Shown piece by piece: positions 1 through 7,064 of a stretch of 42,925 bases of DNA. The notes under the pieces were generated by a model. The model saw nothing but the letters and a program-made list of their open reading frames with translations, was not told where the DNA came from and did not search any database. A program made the translations under genes and the position numbers. Positions within the stretch are counted from its first letter, which is position 1, and the number at the start of each line of letters is the position of its first letter. The stretch is from Aliiroseovarius sp. PrR006 (lineage in GTDB: Bacteria > Pseudomonadota > Alphaproteobacteria > Rhodobacterales > Rhodobacteraceae), in the NCBI RefSeq assembly GCF_010500215.1, contig NZ_JAAGOY010000011.1:1-42925 (forward strand), written 5' to 3'.

Positions 1-2
1 TC

Positions 3-1178
3 ATGGCTAAGGAAAAGTTTGAACGCGGTAAACCGCACGTTAACATCGGCACGATTGGTCACGTTGACCACGGCAAGACGACGCTGACGGCAGCTATCAC
101 CAAATTCTTTGGTGACTTCAAAGCATACGACGAGATCGACGGTGCACCGGAAGAAAAAGCCCGCGGCATCACCATCTCGACTGCTCACGTTGAGTACGAG
201 ACCGAGAACCGCCACTATGCGCACGTTGACTGCCCCGGCCACGCCGACTACGTCAAAAACATGATCACCGGTGCGGCCCAGATGGACGGCGGCATTCTGG
301 TTGTGAACGCAGCTGACGGCCCCATGCCGCAGACCCGCGAGCACATCCTGCTGGCGCGTCAGGTTGGTGTACCTGCGCTGGTAGTCTTCATGAACAAAGT
401 TGACCAGGTAGACGACGAAGAGCTGCTCGAGCTGGTTGAGATGGAAGTTCGTGAACTGATGAACGAATACGACTTCCCGGGCGACGACATGCCGATCATT
501 GCTGGTTCGGCTCTGGCCGCTATGGAAGGCAAGAACCCGGAAATCGGTGAAGAGAAAATCCGCGAGCTGATGGCTGCTGTGGACGAGTACATCCCGACCC
601 CGGATCGTCCGGTTGACGGCGACTTCCTGCTGCCGATCGAAGACGTGTTCTCGATCTCGGGCCGTGGTACTGTTGTAACCGGTCGTGTTGAGCGTGGTGT
701 TGTGAATGTTGGCGACGAGATCGAAATCGTTGGCATCAAAGACACTCAGAAAACCACCTGTACCGGTGTTGAAATGTTCCGCAAGCTGCTGGATCGCGGT
801 GAAGCAGGCGACAACGTTGGCGTTCTGCTGCGCGGCATCGACCGTGAAGCTGTTGAGCGTGGCCAGGTTCTGTGTAAGCCGGGTTCGGTTAACCCGCACA
901 CCAAGTTCGAAGCCGAGGTCTACATCCTGACCAAGGAAGAAGGCGGCCGTCACACCCCGTTCTTCGCGAACTACCGTCCGCAGTTCTACTTCCGTACCAC
1001 CGACGTGACCGGTACTGTTGAGCTGCCTGCTGGCACCGAAATGGTTATGCCGGGCGACAACCTGAAGTTCAACGTCGAGCTGATCGCTCCGATCGCCATG
1101 GAAGAGAAGCTGCGCTTCGCGATCCGTGAAGGCGGCCGCACCGTTGGTTCGGGCGTTGTCTCGAAGATCATCGACTAA
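3..1178 (+). CDS. tuf: Translation elongation factor Tu, copy 1
   Basis: EF-Tu is the cytoplasmic GTPase that carries aminoacyl-tRNA to the ribosomal A site. The 391-residue protein has the full GTPase set: GHVDHGKT (residues 19-26), DCPGH (76-80), NKVD (131-134) and the SAL motif near 169-171, followed by domains 2 and 3; the length is normal for the family. The protein is identical to that of copy 2 at 22207-23382. The DNA differs at eight synonymous positions, all between 698 and 1034. Only two bases precede the start codon in this window, so the upstream context and Shine-Dalgarno sequence cannot be seen. It is followed by a structured 3' UTR and a terminator, so it probably ends its operon. 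Identification is certain. Confidence 0.99.
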   Translation: MAKEKFERGKPHVNIGTIGHVDHGKTTLTAAITKFFGDFKAYDEIDGAPEEKARGITISTAHVEYETENRHYAHVDCPGHADYVKNMITGAAQMDGGILVVNAADGPMPQTREHILLARQVGVPALVVFMNKVDQVDDEELLELVEMEVRELMNEYDFPGDDMPIIAGSALAAMEGKNPEIGEEKIRELMAAVDEYIPTPDRPVDGDFLLPIEDVFSISGRGTVVTGRVERGVVNVGDEIEIVGIKDTQKTTCTGVEMFRKLLDRGEAGDNVGVLLRGIDREAVERGQVLCKPGSVNPHTKFEAEVYILTKEEGGRHTPFFANYRPQFYFRTTDVTGTVELPAGTEMVMPGDNLKFNVELIAPIAMEEKLRFAIREGGRTVGSGVVSKIID

Positions 1179-1229
1179 GAACGCCCAGCGTTCTTAGGGC
1201 GACAGGTGAATTGGCGTAGCCAGTTCACC
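1176..1229 (+). other. Two tandem hairpins in the tuf1 3' UTR
   Basis: The stop codon itself opens a 9-bp perfect stem (1176-1184 with 1188-1196). It is followed by an 11-bp stem with one G-U pair (1205-1215 with 1219-1229). Together with the terminator at 1252-1273 they form three consecutive hairpins. Both stems are preserved after tuf copy 2 (23380-23400 and 23409-23433), where two loop bases of the second hairpin differ but the stem does not. Neither has a T-run, so they are not terminators; RNA stability or a 3'-UTR-derived small RNA are possible roles. Confidence 0.75.
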
Positions 1230-1249
1230 AAGAGCCTGAGAAGATAAGA

Positions 1250-1278
1250 AAAGGGCTGCCACCAGGCGGCCCTTTTTG
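1250..1278 (+). terminator. Rho-independent terminator of tuf1
   Basis: A 9-bp stem (1252-1260 with 1265-1273, one G-U pair) with an ACCA loop is followed by five T. The identical structure follows tuf copy 2 at 23454-23482. Confidence 0.92.
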
Positions 1279-1365
1279 CGTTGGGGTGAAGGGCGATGCC
1301 GCCTGAGGTGGGTGCTTTTTCGGCACCAGCACCAACCTTAGAAGAAAAGTGGGGATAGATATAGT

Positions 1366-1395
1366 TTGTTGGTTGCCTCCTGGGCTGGCTATAAC
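1366..1395 (+). promoter_or_regulatory. Possible promoter of the outer-membrane beta-barrel gene
   Basis: TTGTTG at 1366-1371 is separated by 18 bp from TATAAC at 1390-1395, about 57 bp before the start codon. The spacing is slightly long and the -35 match is partial, so this is only a candidate. Confidence 0.35.
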
Positions 1396-1452
1396 TTTAA
1401 AAGTGTAGGGAGTGCGGCAGCTAAGTCTGCTAATTGAAAAAAAGGGGGATTA

Positions 1453-2040
1453 ATGATGGGATTTAAGTCAAAGGCTATCGCCGCCGCAATTGGCGTTGCT
1501 TGTGCGTCAAGCGCAGCTCAGGCTGAAGGCTATTTTGGTGTGGCGTTGGACGGAGGCAAGGCCACGTCTTCGACCGGCTATTCGCATGATAAGTTCATGC
1601 CTGGCGTCGCGGTCGTTTTGGGGAACCGTATCAACAACGGTAATTTCTTCTACGGCTATGAAGCTAGTGCATCACTTACGCTTAATGGAGCCTTTGAAGA
1701 ATGTGACGGTTTCAACCCGGCACCGGTATTGTGTAAACAGACCGCCAATCTGCGCCTGATGGGTGTCGTTGGCCAGCAAGTGGGCGACTATGATCTTTAT
1801 GGTAAGTTGGGCTACGGCGCTGTGTTTGGAGATTTCGCGGATTCGCCGTTTAGCGTCGCCAGTGGGCACGTCAAAGGTCTTTCGGTCGGTGTGGGCGCAA
1901 GCCGCCAGTTGAACGACACAACCAAGCTGTTTGGCGAAGTCCTGTATGATGCCTATCACAACAGTAGCGGCCAGCCGGGTGGATATAGCAGCGAATACAC
2001 CAACGTGAACCTGCGTCTGGGCGTGATGCGCTCGTTCTGA
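1453..2040 (+). CDS. Small outer-membrane beta-barrel protein
   Basis: This 195-residue protein begins with a clear signal peptide, with probable cleavage after AQA near residue 24. Alternating hydrophobic and polar strands follow, and it ends in Phe, the usual signal for the BAM machinery in outer-membrane barrels. The size suits an eight-stranded OmpA/OmpW-like or opacity-like barrel. Two cysteines in one predicted loop (EEC and VLC, about ten residues apart) could form a disulfide. A purine-rich Shine-Dalgarno sequence lies at 1440-1448; ATG at 1453 is followed directly by a second ATG at 1456, and either may start. It sits between the terminator of tuf1 and the NYN gene, and has no counterpart at the tuf2 locus. 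Its exact role is unknown. Confidence 0.8.
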   Translation: MMGFKSKAIAAAIGVACASSAAQAEGYFGVALDGGKATSSTGYSHDKFMPGVAVVLGNRINNGNFFYGYEASASLTLNGAFEECDGFNPAPVLCKQTANLRLMGVVGQQVGDYDLYGKLGYGAVFGDFADSPFSVASGHVKGLSVGVGASRQLNDTTKLFGEVLYDAYHNSSGQPGGYSSEYTNVNLRLGVMRSF

Positions 2041-2112
2041 TCCTTCAGGCAGCGTCGGCAGGGGCAGAGCTTAATCTGCACCGCGTGACCTTCTTAGTTG
2101 ATTATCAATGCA

Positions 2113-2140
2113 AGGGGCTGCTGTTTGGTGGCCCTTTTTG
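2113..2140 (+). terminator. Terminator after the beta-barrel gene, resembling the tuf terminator
   Basis: A 7-bp stem (2115-2121 with 2128-2134, two wobble pairs) is followed by five T. The sequence around it is a recognisable diverged relative of the tuf terminator at 1250-1278, including the GGCTGC and GGCCCTTTTTGC parts. Confidence 0.75.
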
Positions 2141-2201
2141 CTTTGTCCAAACGCATCGAATGGGGGCAGAATGTGGCGTAGAATTGACTGATGCAAAGAT
2201 G

Positions 2202-2222
2202 TTGAAAGTCAGAGGTCTTCAA
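2202..2222 (+). promoter_or_regulatory. Inverted repeat TTGAA-N11-TTCAA before NYN gene 1
   Basis: A 5-bp inverted repeat spans 21 bp, 36 bp before the start codon. The same element with the same spacing precedes the paralogue at 23508-23528, and most of the surrounding 65 bp is conserved between the two. Because neighbouring sequence upstream has diverged, the conservation suggests a regulatory site such as an operator or promoter, but no regulator is known. Confidence 0.45.
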
Positions 2223-2257
2223 TTTAAGCGTGTTGTAAGTTTTGAGCGGACACAGGT

Positions 2258-2896
2258 ATGCGCATATTATTATTGCTCCTTTTTTATAGCCTGACGGTTT
2301 TCTCGGGCCTATTCACTATAGCGGCGTTCTATTTCCCGGATTGGTCTGAATATCGGATTCCTTTGGCTTCGGTGTTTGTGGCCAGTCTGCTTTTGCTAAT
2401 TATGCTGCTAAAGCCGAATGAGCGGCGTGAAACGCCTACGAAAAAACGGCGAGGATCACTATCGCAAGCGCGGATTGTTGTCGACGGTTCAAATGTCATG
2501 CACTGGCAAAACGGAGAGCCAAGCTTCGCGCCTTTGCACGATGTGGTGGGAGAGCTTAAGCGACTTGGGTTTATGCCGGGTGTCATCTTCGACGCAAATG
2601 CAGGATACCTGCTGGTTGGAAAATATCAGGACGATGACAAGCTAGCCAAGCGCTTGAAACTGCCCGAGAACGCGGTTGTCGTGGTTGCAAAAGGAACCCC
2701 TGCAGATCAGATTATTCTTGATGCCGCAAGGAATCTAAACGCCATTGTCGTGACGAATGATCGCTTCCGAGACTGGGGCGAGGATTATCCTGAGATCCAT
2801 AAACGTGGCTTTCTCATTCGTGGTGGATACAAATCTGGAAAGCTATGGCTGGATGGGAAAGTCAAGATGGCACAGAAGACGCAGTCGCGACAGTAG
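2258..2896 (+). CDS. Membrane-anchored NYN/Zc3h12a-like ribonuclease, copy 1
   Basis: The 212-residue protein has two predicted membrane helices (about 2-24 and 34-51), a short basic linker rich in Lys and Arg (about 52-68), and then a PIN/NYN-type domain of the Zc3h12a (Regnase-1) ribonuclease family from about 73 to 200. The expected acidic residues are present: D76 in VDGSNV, D112 in FDAN, D150, and D168 in TND. This implies a metal-dependent RNase on the cytoplasmic face of the inner membrane. The 201-residue paralogue follows tuf copy 2 at 23566-24171, and the catalytic domains are about 80 percent identical by eye. The start is supported by the matching N-terminus and upstream sequence of the paralogue. 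It is convergent with the methyltransferase, 14 bp away. RNA target unknown. Confidence 0.85.
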   Translation: MRILLLLLFYSLTVFSGLFTIAAFYFPDWSEYRIPLASVFVASLLLLIMLLKPNERRETPTKKRRGSLSQARIVVDGSNVMHWQNGEPSFAPLHDVVGELKRLGFMPGVIFDANAGYLLVGKYQDDDKLAKRLKLPENAVVVVAKGTPADQIILDAARNLNAIVVTNDRFRDWGEDYPEIHKRGFLIRGGYKSGKLWLDGKVKMAQKTQSRQ

Positions 2897-2910
2897 CGGC
2901 GAACGCGGTT

Positions 2911-3750
2911 TCAGGTCTTCAATGGGATGTGCCGCGCGCGTTCTGCGTGGGGGTGTTTTACCTGCGTTTCGATCAACTCGTTCATGGGCTGTTCGACATC
3001 AAAGCCCGCGGCGATCAGGCGCTGTTTGGCGCGTTCAAGCAGGTCCAGACGCTGCTCGTGGGAAAGCGGCGTGACCATACCGACTTTCAGCGCGTCGGCG
3101 TCGATCGGCTTGGTGTTCAGAAAGACAATCGTGTGCTCTGGTACGAAGGCCACCGGGGTGAAATAGTCGGCCAGAAGCTCCATCTGGATCGCGATCCAGG
3201 GAAGGCGCCAGAACAGATAGTCCTGCTGCACGACCAGCGCACGGCCGGGGATCAGCGACAGAAAGAAGGTGCGCATCATCGCGTCCATCGTCCGCGTGGA
3301 TTTCGAGGCATCCATGACCAGGATCTCAATCGGGCCGTCTTCCCAGATCTGATCCTCGATCTGGCCCGGGTGGAGCGAGATGCGCTCGGTCCAGGGGGTC
3401 AGAAGGTCGATTGCCAGGTCCAGTGTTTCGGTACCCTCAAACGGCGCAATGCCCCGCGGGTACAAGAAGTGTTCTTTTGCGGCTTCATTGATGCCGAAAC
3501 GGTCAAATGCATGGATCAGCCCAGTGTGGCCCGCATATTGGTGGCCAGCGGCCAGCCGGGCGGTGGACCCGCCGACATAACAGCCCAGATCAACCACGGC
3601 CCCTTCGTCCTGCATCCATTCTGACGTGGCCCAGAAATAGAAACGCTGCTCTGCCGGGGCCAACATGGTCGGCACCTTTGCCGCTTGCGCCAGCAGGGTT
3701 GGATCTAGCGCGTCCCATGGGTGGTCTTTGAATATGGCGGGATCGGTCAT
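2911..3750 (-). CDS. Class I SAM-dependent methyltransferase-like protein
   Basis: This 279-residue protein has the SAM-binding motif I in VVDLGCYVGGS (about residues 52-62) and an acidic end of beta-2 in FDRFG. The motif ILVMDASKSTRTMDAM with a following LIPG and VVQQDY segment resembles the Methyltransf_24/TylF-like group, whose substrates are often sugars or small metabolites. No signal peptide or membrane segment is seen, so it is probably cytoplasmic. It is the only gene on the minus strand in the first 28 kb and is convergent with the NYN ribonuclease; its start lies about 100 bp from tRNA-Trp. The substrate cannot be told from the sequence. Confidence 0.75.
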   Translation of the reverse strand: MTDPAIFKDHPWDALDPTLLAQAAKVPTMLAPAEQRFYFWATSEWMQDEGAVVDLGCYVGGSTARLAAGHQYAGHTGLIHAFDRFGINEAAKEHFLYPRGIAPFEGTETLDLAIDLLTPWTERISLHPGQIEDQIWEDGPIEILVMDASKSTRTMDAMMRTFFLSLIPGRALVVQQDYLFWRLPWIAIQMELLADYFTPVAFVPEHTIVFLNTKPIDADALKVGMVTPLSHEQRLDLLERAKQRLIAAGFDVEQPMNELIETQVKHPHAERARHIPLKT

Positions 3751-3810
3751 TAAGAATGCCTGTTTTTAGGGGTAGGTGAAAGATAGCACCAAAAATGTCA
3801 ATGAAAGCTC

Positions 3811-3837
3811 TTGATAATCCCGGCGTGCTGGCATAAT
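3811..3837 (+). promoter_or_regulatory. Candidate promoter of tRNA-Trp
   Basis: TTGATA at 3811-3816 and CATAAT at 3832-3837 lie just upstream of the tRNA, which begins at 3853. The spacer is short (15 bp, or 16 if the -35 is read as CTTGAT). Confidence 0.45.
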
Positions 3838-3852
3838 CGCTGTCTCGGTCAT

Positions 3853-3928
3853 AGGGGTATAGCTCAGTTGGTAGAGCGACGGTCTCCAAAACCGTAGGTC
3901 CCGGGTTCGAGCCCTGGTGCCCCTGCCA
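3853..3928 (+). tRNA. trpT: tRNA-Trp (anticodon CCA)
   Basis: A complete 76-nt cloverleaf is visible. The acceptor stem AGGGGTA pairs with TGCCCCT with one G-U pair. The anticodon stem ACGGT/ACCGT encloses the loop CTCCAAA with anticodon CCA, the TTCGAGC T-loop is present, and the 3' CCA is encoded. In many Alphaproteobacteria tRNA-Trp directly precedes secE; here the DUF1007-NicO pair separates them. Confidence 0.98.
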
Positions 3929-4020
3929 CCACCTTCACCAACATCAAAGATCAAGCGATGCCTCGCTTAGCGGTCCTGTGACTGTTGTCGTGCTGCATGG
4001 TCCACGCTACATCCTAGAGC

Positions 4021-4680
4021 ATGAGTTTCTTGCGTTCGACCATTCTGTCCCTTCCGGTGATTGCGGCCTCGGCTTTGCCTTTGGCCAGCCATCCGCACGT
4101 CTTTATTGATGCTGGTGCGAATCTGTTGTTCGACGATGCGGGACAACTGGCTGGGGTGCGGGTGTTCTGGGCCTATGACGAGTTCTATTCCCTTCTGCTG
4201 GTCGAAGATAACGGTCTGGATGCGGACGGGGATGGCGTGCCGGAACAGGCCGCGCTGGACGCTTATGCAGGTAAGGACGTGGACTGGGCGGCGGGCTTTC
4301 CCGGCGACCTGTATCTGAAGAATGCAGGTGCCGATGTGCCGCTGTCCGGGCCGGTCGAACACGGCATGCGGTTTGAGGACGGGCGCGTGATCAGTTGGCA
4401 CATCCGCCCGCTGGAAACGCGTCTGACGGTTGGGGCCGAGCCGCTTCTGGTACAGATCTACGATCCCACCTTTTTCGTCGCCTACGATGTGCGCCTGCCG
4501 GTCACCGTCCAAGGCCGAGACGATTGCGCGGTCGAGCAGGTGCCTGCAGATCTGAATGCCGCTTACGACAAGGTTGAGAGCTTGCTGTATGGTCCCGACA
4601 GTGTCGAGTATTCCGAAGATAGCTATCCCGAAGTGGGCGACCTGTTTGCTGATCAGTTGTTGCTGACATGCTCCGAGTAA
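4021..4680 (+). CDS. DUF1007 family periplasmic protein, partner of the NicO transporter
   Basis: The 219-residue protein has an N-terminal signal peptide ending around the ASALPLA region. The mature protein opens with the family-typical SHPHVFID segment, which offers two histidines for metal binding. DUF1007 proteins are periplasmic and are usually encoded beside NicO-type nickel/cobalt transporters; the Haemophilus ZevAB pair, with the same composition, handles zinc. The downstream NicO gene overlaps it by 13 bp, so the two are translationally coupled and probably act as one export system. The start at 4021 fits the signal peptide, although no strong Shine-Dalgarno sequence precedes it. Metal specificity cannot be decided from the sequence. 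Confidence 0.85.
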   Translation: MSFLRSTILSLPVIAASALPLASHPHVFIDAGANLLFDDAGQLAGVRVFWAYDEFYSLLLVEDNGLDADGDGVPEQAALDAYAGKDVDWAAGFPGDLYLKNAGADVPLSGPVEHGMRFEDGRVISWHIRPLETRLTVGAEPLLVQIYDPTFFVAYDVRLPVTVQGRDDCAVEQVPADLNAAYDKVESLLYGPDSVEYSEDSYPEVGDLFADQLLLTCSE

Positions 4681-5582
4681 TTTCGATTCTGTCACTTGCC
4701 GTTTTGGTGACCGGTGTCGCTCTGTGGGCGACGGGCGCGCTGGAGGGTGTGTCGGTTTGGGCGGCAGATTGGCAGCGGCAGGTGCAGACCTCGATGGCGC
4801 GGGGATTGCGAGCACTCAGGGCAGGGGAGCCGGGCGCGTTGTTCGCGCTGCTGTCGATCTGCTTTTCCTACGGGTTTTTTCACGCGGTCGGGCCGGGGCA
4901 CGGTAAGGTGTTGATCGGGGGCTATTCTCTGGCCTCGCGCTCGACCATGTGGCGGATGTCGTCGGTGGCGCTGCTGTCGTCCCTTGCGCAGGGGCTGAGC
5001 GCCATCGTGCTGGTGTTCGCCGGGGTGCTGCTTTTGAACCTGACGCGGCAGCAGATGGTCGGGTTGGCTGAGGAGTGGTTCGCGGATGCGAGCTATGCCG
5101 CCATTGCGTTGATCGGTCTCTATCTGTTGGTGCGGGGGGCGCGAAAGCTGTTGCGGGTGGCGCGCAGAAAGGCGCATGCGCACGACCACGATCACCACGA
5201 CGGGCACACCCATTGCCACGACTGCGGCCATGCCCATGCGCTGGGCCTGCATGATGTGGAGACCGCAGGAAGCTGGCGCGAGCTTGCCGTCCTGATCGCG
5301 GGTGTCGCCATTCGTCCCTGTACAGGTGCGCTGTTCCTTTTGGTGCTGACATGGCAGATGGGTCTAGTCTGGCAGGGCATTTTGGGTGTCGTCGCGATGG
5401 CGCTGGGAACTGCCAGTGTGACCATTGTGACGGCCTTGGTCGCGGTCGGTCTGCGTGGCGGGGTGTTGGCGGGGCTTCTTCAGGGCGGAGGCAGCATGGC
5501 CGCACGCGCCGTCCCTTTGCTGGAAATCGCCGCTGGCGCTCTGGTTTTGGTCGTCGCTTTGGGCCTTTTAGGTGTGGTTTGA
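4668..5582 (+). CDS. NicO/RcnA-type nickel/cobalt (or zinc) transporter
   Basis: This 304-residue inner-membrane protein has about six to seven hydrophobic helices. It carries the NicO signature HAVGPGHGK (72-80) and a second conserved RPCTGA (216-221). Between them lies a histidine- and aspartate-rich loop (about 170-195) with eleven His and two Cys, a likely metal-sensing or metal-delivery segment. It overlaps the DUF1007 gene by 13 bp. Known relatives export Ni/Co or transport Zn; the direction here is inferred. It sits between tRNA-Trp and secE with no visible terminator, so read-through into secE is possible. Confidence 0.88.
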   Translation: MLRVISILSLAVLVTGVALWATGALEGVSVWAADWQRQVQTSMARGLRALRAGEPGALFALLSICFSYGFFHAVGPGHGKVLIGGYSLASRSTMWRMSSVALLSSLAQGLSAIVLVFAGVLLLNLTRQQMVGLAEEWFADASYAAIALIGLYLLVRGARKLLRVARRKAHAHDHDHHDGHTHCHDCGHAHALGLHDVETAGSWRELAVLIAGVAIRPCTGALFLLVLTWQMGLVWQGILGVVAMALGTASVTIVTALVAVGLRGGVLAGLLQGGGSMAARAVPLLEIAAGALVLVVALGLLGVV

Positions 5583-5592
5583 CGGTGAAGGC

Positions 5593-5621
5593 TTGAAAAC
5601 CCCGTGCGCATTGCGTAATTG
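5593..5621 (+). promoter_or_regulatory. Candidate promoter of secE-nusG
   Basis: TTGAAA at 5593-5598, a 17-bp spacer and TAATTG at 5616-5621 would start a leader of about 24 nt before secE. The -10 match is partial but lacks the final T, like the other promoters in this window. Confidence 0.4.
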
Positions 5622-5651
5622 ACCGCCTATCATATGAAAGGCCGAAAACAG

Positions 5652-5843
5652 ATGACCAATCCGTTGCAATTCATCCAGCAAGTGCGCGCCGAGGTGTCCA
5701 AAGTCACCTGGCCGACCCGCCGTGAGGTTCTTTTGACCACCGGCATGGTGTTCGTGCTGGCTGCTCTTACGGCATTGTTCTTTTCGCTTGTGGATCTTGG
5801 CATCCGCAGCGGTCTGTCCGCCGTGCTGGGCTACTTCGGCTAA
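5652..5843 (+). CDS. secE: Preprotein translocase subunit SecE
   Basis: SecE clamps SecY in the inner-membrane SecYEG channel. With the ATG at 5652 the protein has 63 residues, the normal size for the single-helix SecE of this group. It shows the amphipathic segment with EVSKVTWPTRREV followed by one membrane helix. GAAAGG at 5636-5641 lies 10 bp before this ATG. Upstream in-frame starts (ATG at 5634, TTG at 5619) would add residues not expected in the family. It is followed by nusG, as in most bacteria. Confidence 0.95.
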   Translation: MTNPLQFIQQVRAEVSKVTWPTRREVLLTTGMVFVLAALTALFFSLVDLGIRSGLSAVLGYFG

Positions 5844-5904
5844 CACACCGTCTTTGCCCTTGAAATGAGCGTGTTTCGGGGGTAGTTCGGGCATCACTTC
5901 GGGA

Positions 5905-5942
5905 AGGGCGTGTGGCGAATCAAGTTGCACGCCGATTTTTTG
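5905..5942 (+). terminator. Terminator-like hairpin between secE and nusG
   Basis: A 6-bp GC-rich perfect stem (5907-5912 with 5928-5933) and a 15-nt loop are followed two bases later by six T. It lies between two genes usually co-transcribed, so it would act as a partial terminator or attenuator. Confidence 0.5.
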
Positions 5943-5998
5943 TTCCCGAAAACGAAATTGAAAATGTCCCTTCGGGGCGCAGGAATGCAGAGGCTGAC

Positions 5999-6532
5999 AT
6001 GGCGAAACGGTGGTATTCGGTAAGCGTGCTGTCGAACTTCGAAAAGAAGATCGCAGAGGCAATCCGTGCTTCGGTCGAAGAAAAAGGTCTTGAGGACCAA
6101 ATCGACGAAGTGCTGGTGCCGACCGAAGAGGTCATCGAGGTGCGCCGCGGTAAGAAGGTCACGACCGAGCGTCGCTTCATGCCGGGTTACGTTCTGGTCC
6201 ACATGGAAATGTCGGACGAGGGCTATCACCTGATCATGTCGATCAACCGCGTCACCGGCTTCCTGGGTCCGCAGGGCCGTCCGATGCCGATGCGCGATGC
6301 CGAAGTGCAGGGCATCCTGGGTCGCGTCGAAGAGGGTGCGGAAGCGCCGAAGCTGATGATCAGCTTCGAAATCGGCGAGAAAGTCGCCGTGACCGATGGC
6401 GCGTTCGAAGGCTTCGACGGTCTGGTCGAAGAAGTGGACGAAGAAGGCCAGCGCCTGAAGGTTGCTGTGTCGATCTTTGGCCGGGAAACCCCGGTCGAAC
6501 TGGATTACACGCAGGTCTCGAAGCAGGGCTGA
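5999..6532 (+). CDS. nusG: Transcription termination/antitermination factor NusG
   Basis: NusG binds elongating RNA polymerase and couples it to Rho or the ribosome. The 177-residue protein begins with RWYSVSVLSNFEKKIAEAI, has the PGYVLVHM strand of the NGN domain, and ends with a KOW domain containing EKVAVTDGAFEGFDG. The ATG at 5999, with AGAGG six bases upstream, matches the family start. A longer in-frame reading from 5912 would overlap the upstream hairpin and add an unconserved extension. The leader to rplK holds two palindromes. Confidence 0.97.
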   Translation: MAKRWYSVSVLSNFEKKIAEAIRASVEEKGLEDQIDEVLVPTEEVIEVRRGKKVTTERRFMPGYVLVHMEMSDEGYHLIMSINRVTGFLGPQGRPMPMRDAEVQGILGRVEEGAEAPKLMISFEIGEKVAVTDGAFEGFDGLVEEVDEEGQRLKVAVSIFGRETPVELDYTQVSKQG

Positions 6533-6555
6533 CGTGTTGAAGACGTGGGAGGGGC

Positions 6556-6611
6556 GGTGATCGCGATCACCAATCCAGACCGCGGCAATGAGAGGCAAAG
6601 GGACGCGTCCC
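6556..6611 (+). repeat. Two perfect palindromes in the nusG-rplK leader
   Basis: A 16-bp perfect palindrome (6556-6571, centre TCGCGA) and a 12-bp perfect palindrome (6600-6611, centre ACGCGT) lie in the 105-bp gap before rplK. As RNA they could fold only with small loops. As DNA they could be protein sites. L1 autoregulates this operon in other bacteria by binding the leader mRNA, but I cannot identify an L1 site with confidence. Confidence 0.6.
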
Positions 6612-6637
6612 CGAGCTGTTGTTAAAGGAGAAGCCAA

Positions 6638-7063
6638 ATGGCTAAGAAACTCGCTGGCACGATGAAACTGCAGGTTCCTGCAGGTCAAGCCAACCCCAGC
6701 CCGCCCGTCGGCCCCGCACTGGGTCAGCGCGGCATCAACATCATGGAATTCTGCAAGGCGTTCAACGCCAAGACGCAGGATCTGGAGCCCGGCGCGCCGT
6801 GCCCGACCGTGATCACCTACTACCAGGATAAGTCCTTCTCGATGGACATCAAGACGCCCCCCGCGTCGTACTTCCTGATCAAAGCTGCAGGCCTGAAGTC
6901 GGGTGCAAACAACCCCGGCCGTGAAACCGTTGGTTCGGTTACTGCTGCTCAGGTGAAAGAGATCGCCGAAGCAAAAATGAAAGATCTGAACGCAAACGAC
7001 ATCGACGCTGCGATGCAGATCATCCTGGGCTCGGCCCGCTCCATGGGCATTGAGGTAAAGTAA
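6638..7063 (+). CDS. rplK: 50S ribosomal protein L11
   Basis: L11 shapes the GTPase-associated centre of the large subunit and is needed for RelA activation. The 141-residue protein shows the N-terminal [23 protein letters not shown] segment with its proline-rich hinge, and the C-terminal RNA-binding domain ending in [16 protein letters not shown] at 6624-6630 supports the start. It is separated by one base from rplA, forming the L11 operon. Confidence 0.98.
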   Translation: MAKKLAGTMKLQVPAGQANPSPPVGPALGQRGINIMEFCKAFNAKTQDLEPGAPCPTVITYYQDKSFSMDIKTPPASYFLIKAAGLKSGANNPGRETVGSVTAAQVKEIAEAKMKDLNANDIDAAMQIILGSARSMGIEVK

Positions 7064-7064
7064 G

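Noticed and set aside
2845-3624. A 259-codon plus-strand frame opposite the first methyltransferase gene
   Set aside because: The minus-strand protein has the SAM motif and normal composition; the plus-strand frame has none and starts inside the NYN gene.
3929-4020. A metal- or B12-responsive riboswitch before the DUF1007-NicO pair
   Set aside because: Only 92 bp are available, with one 5-bp hairpin; no cobalamin or NiCo motif could be seen.
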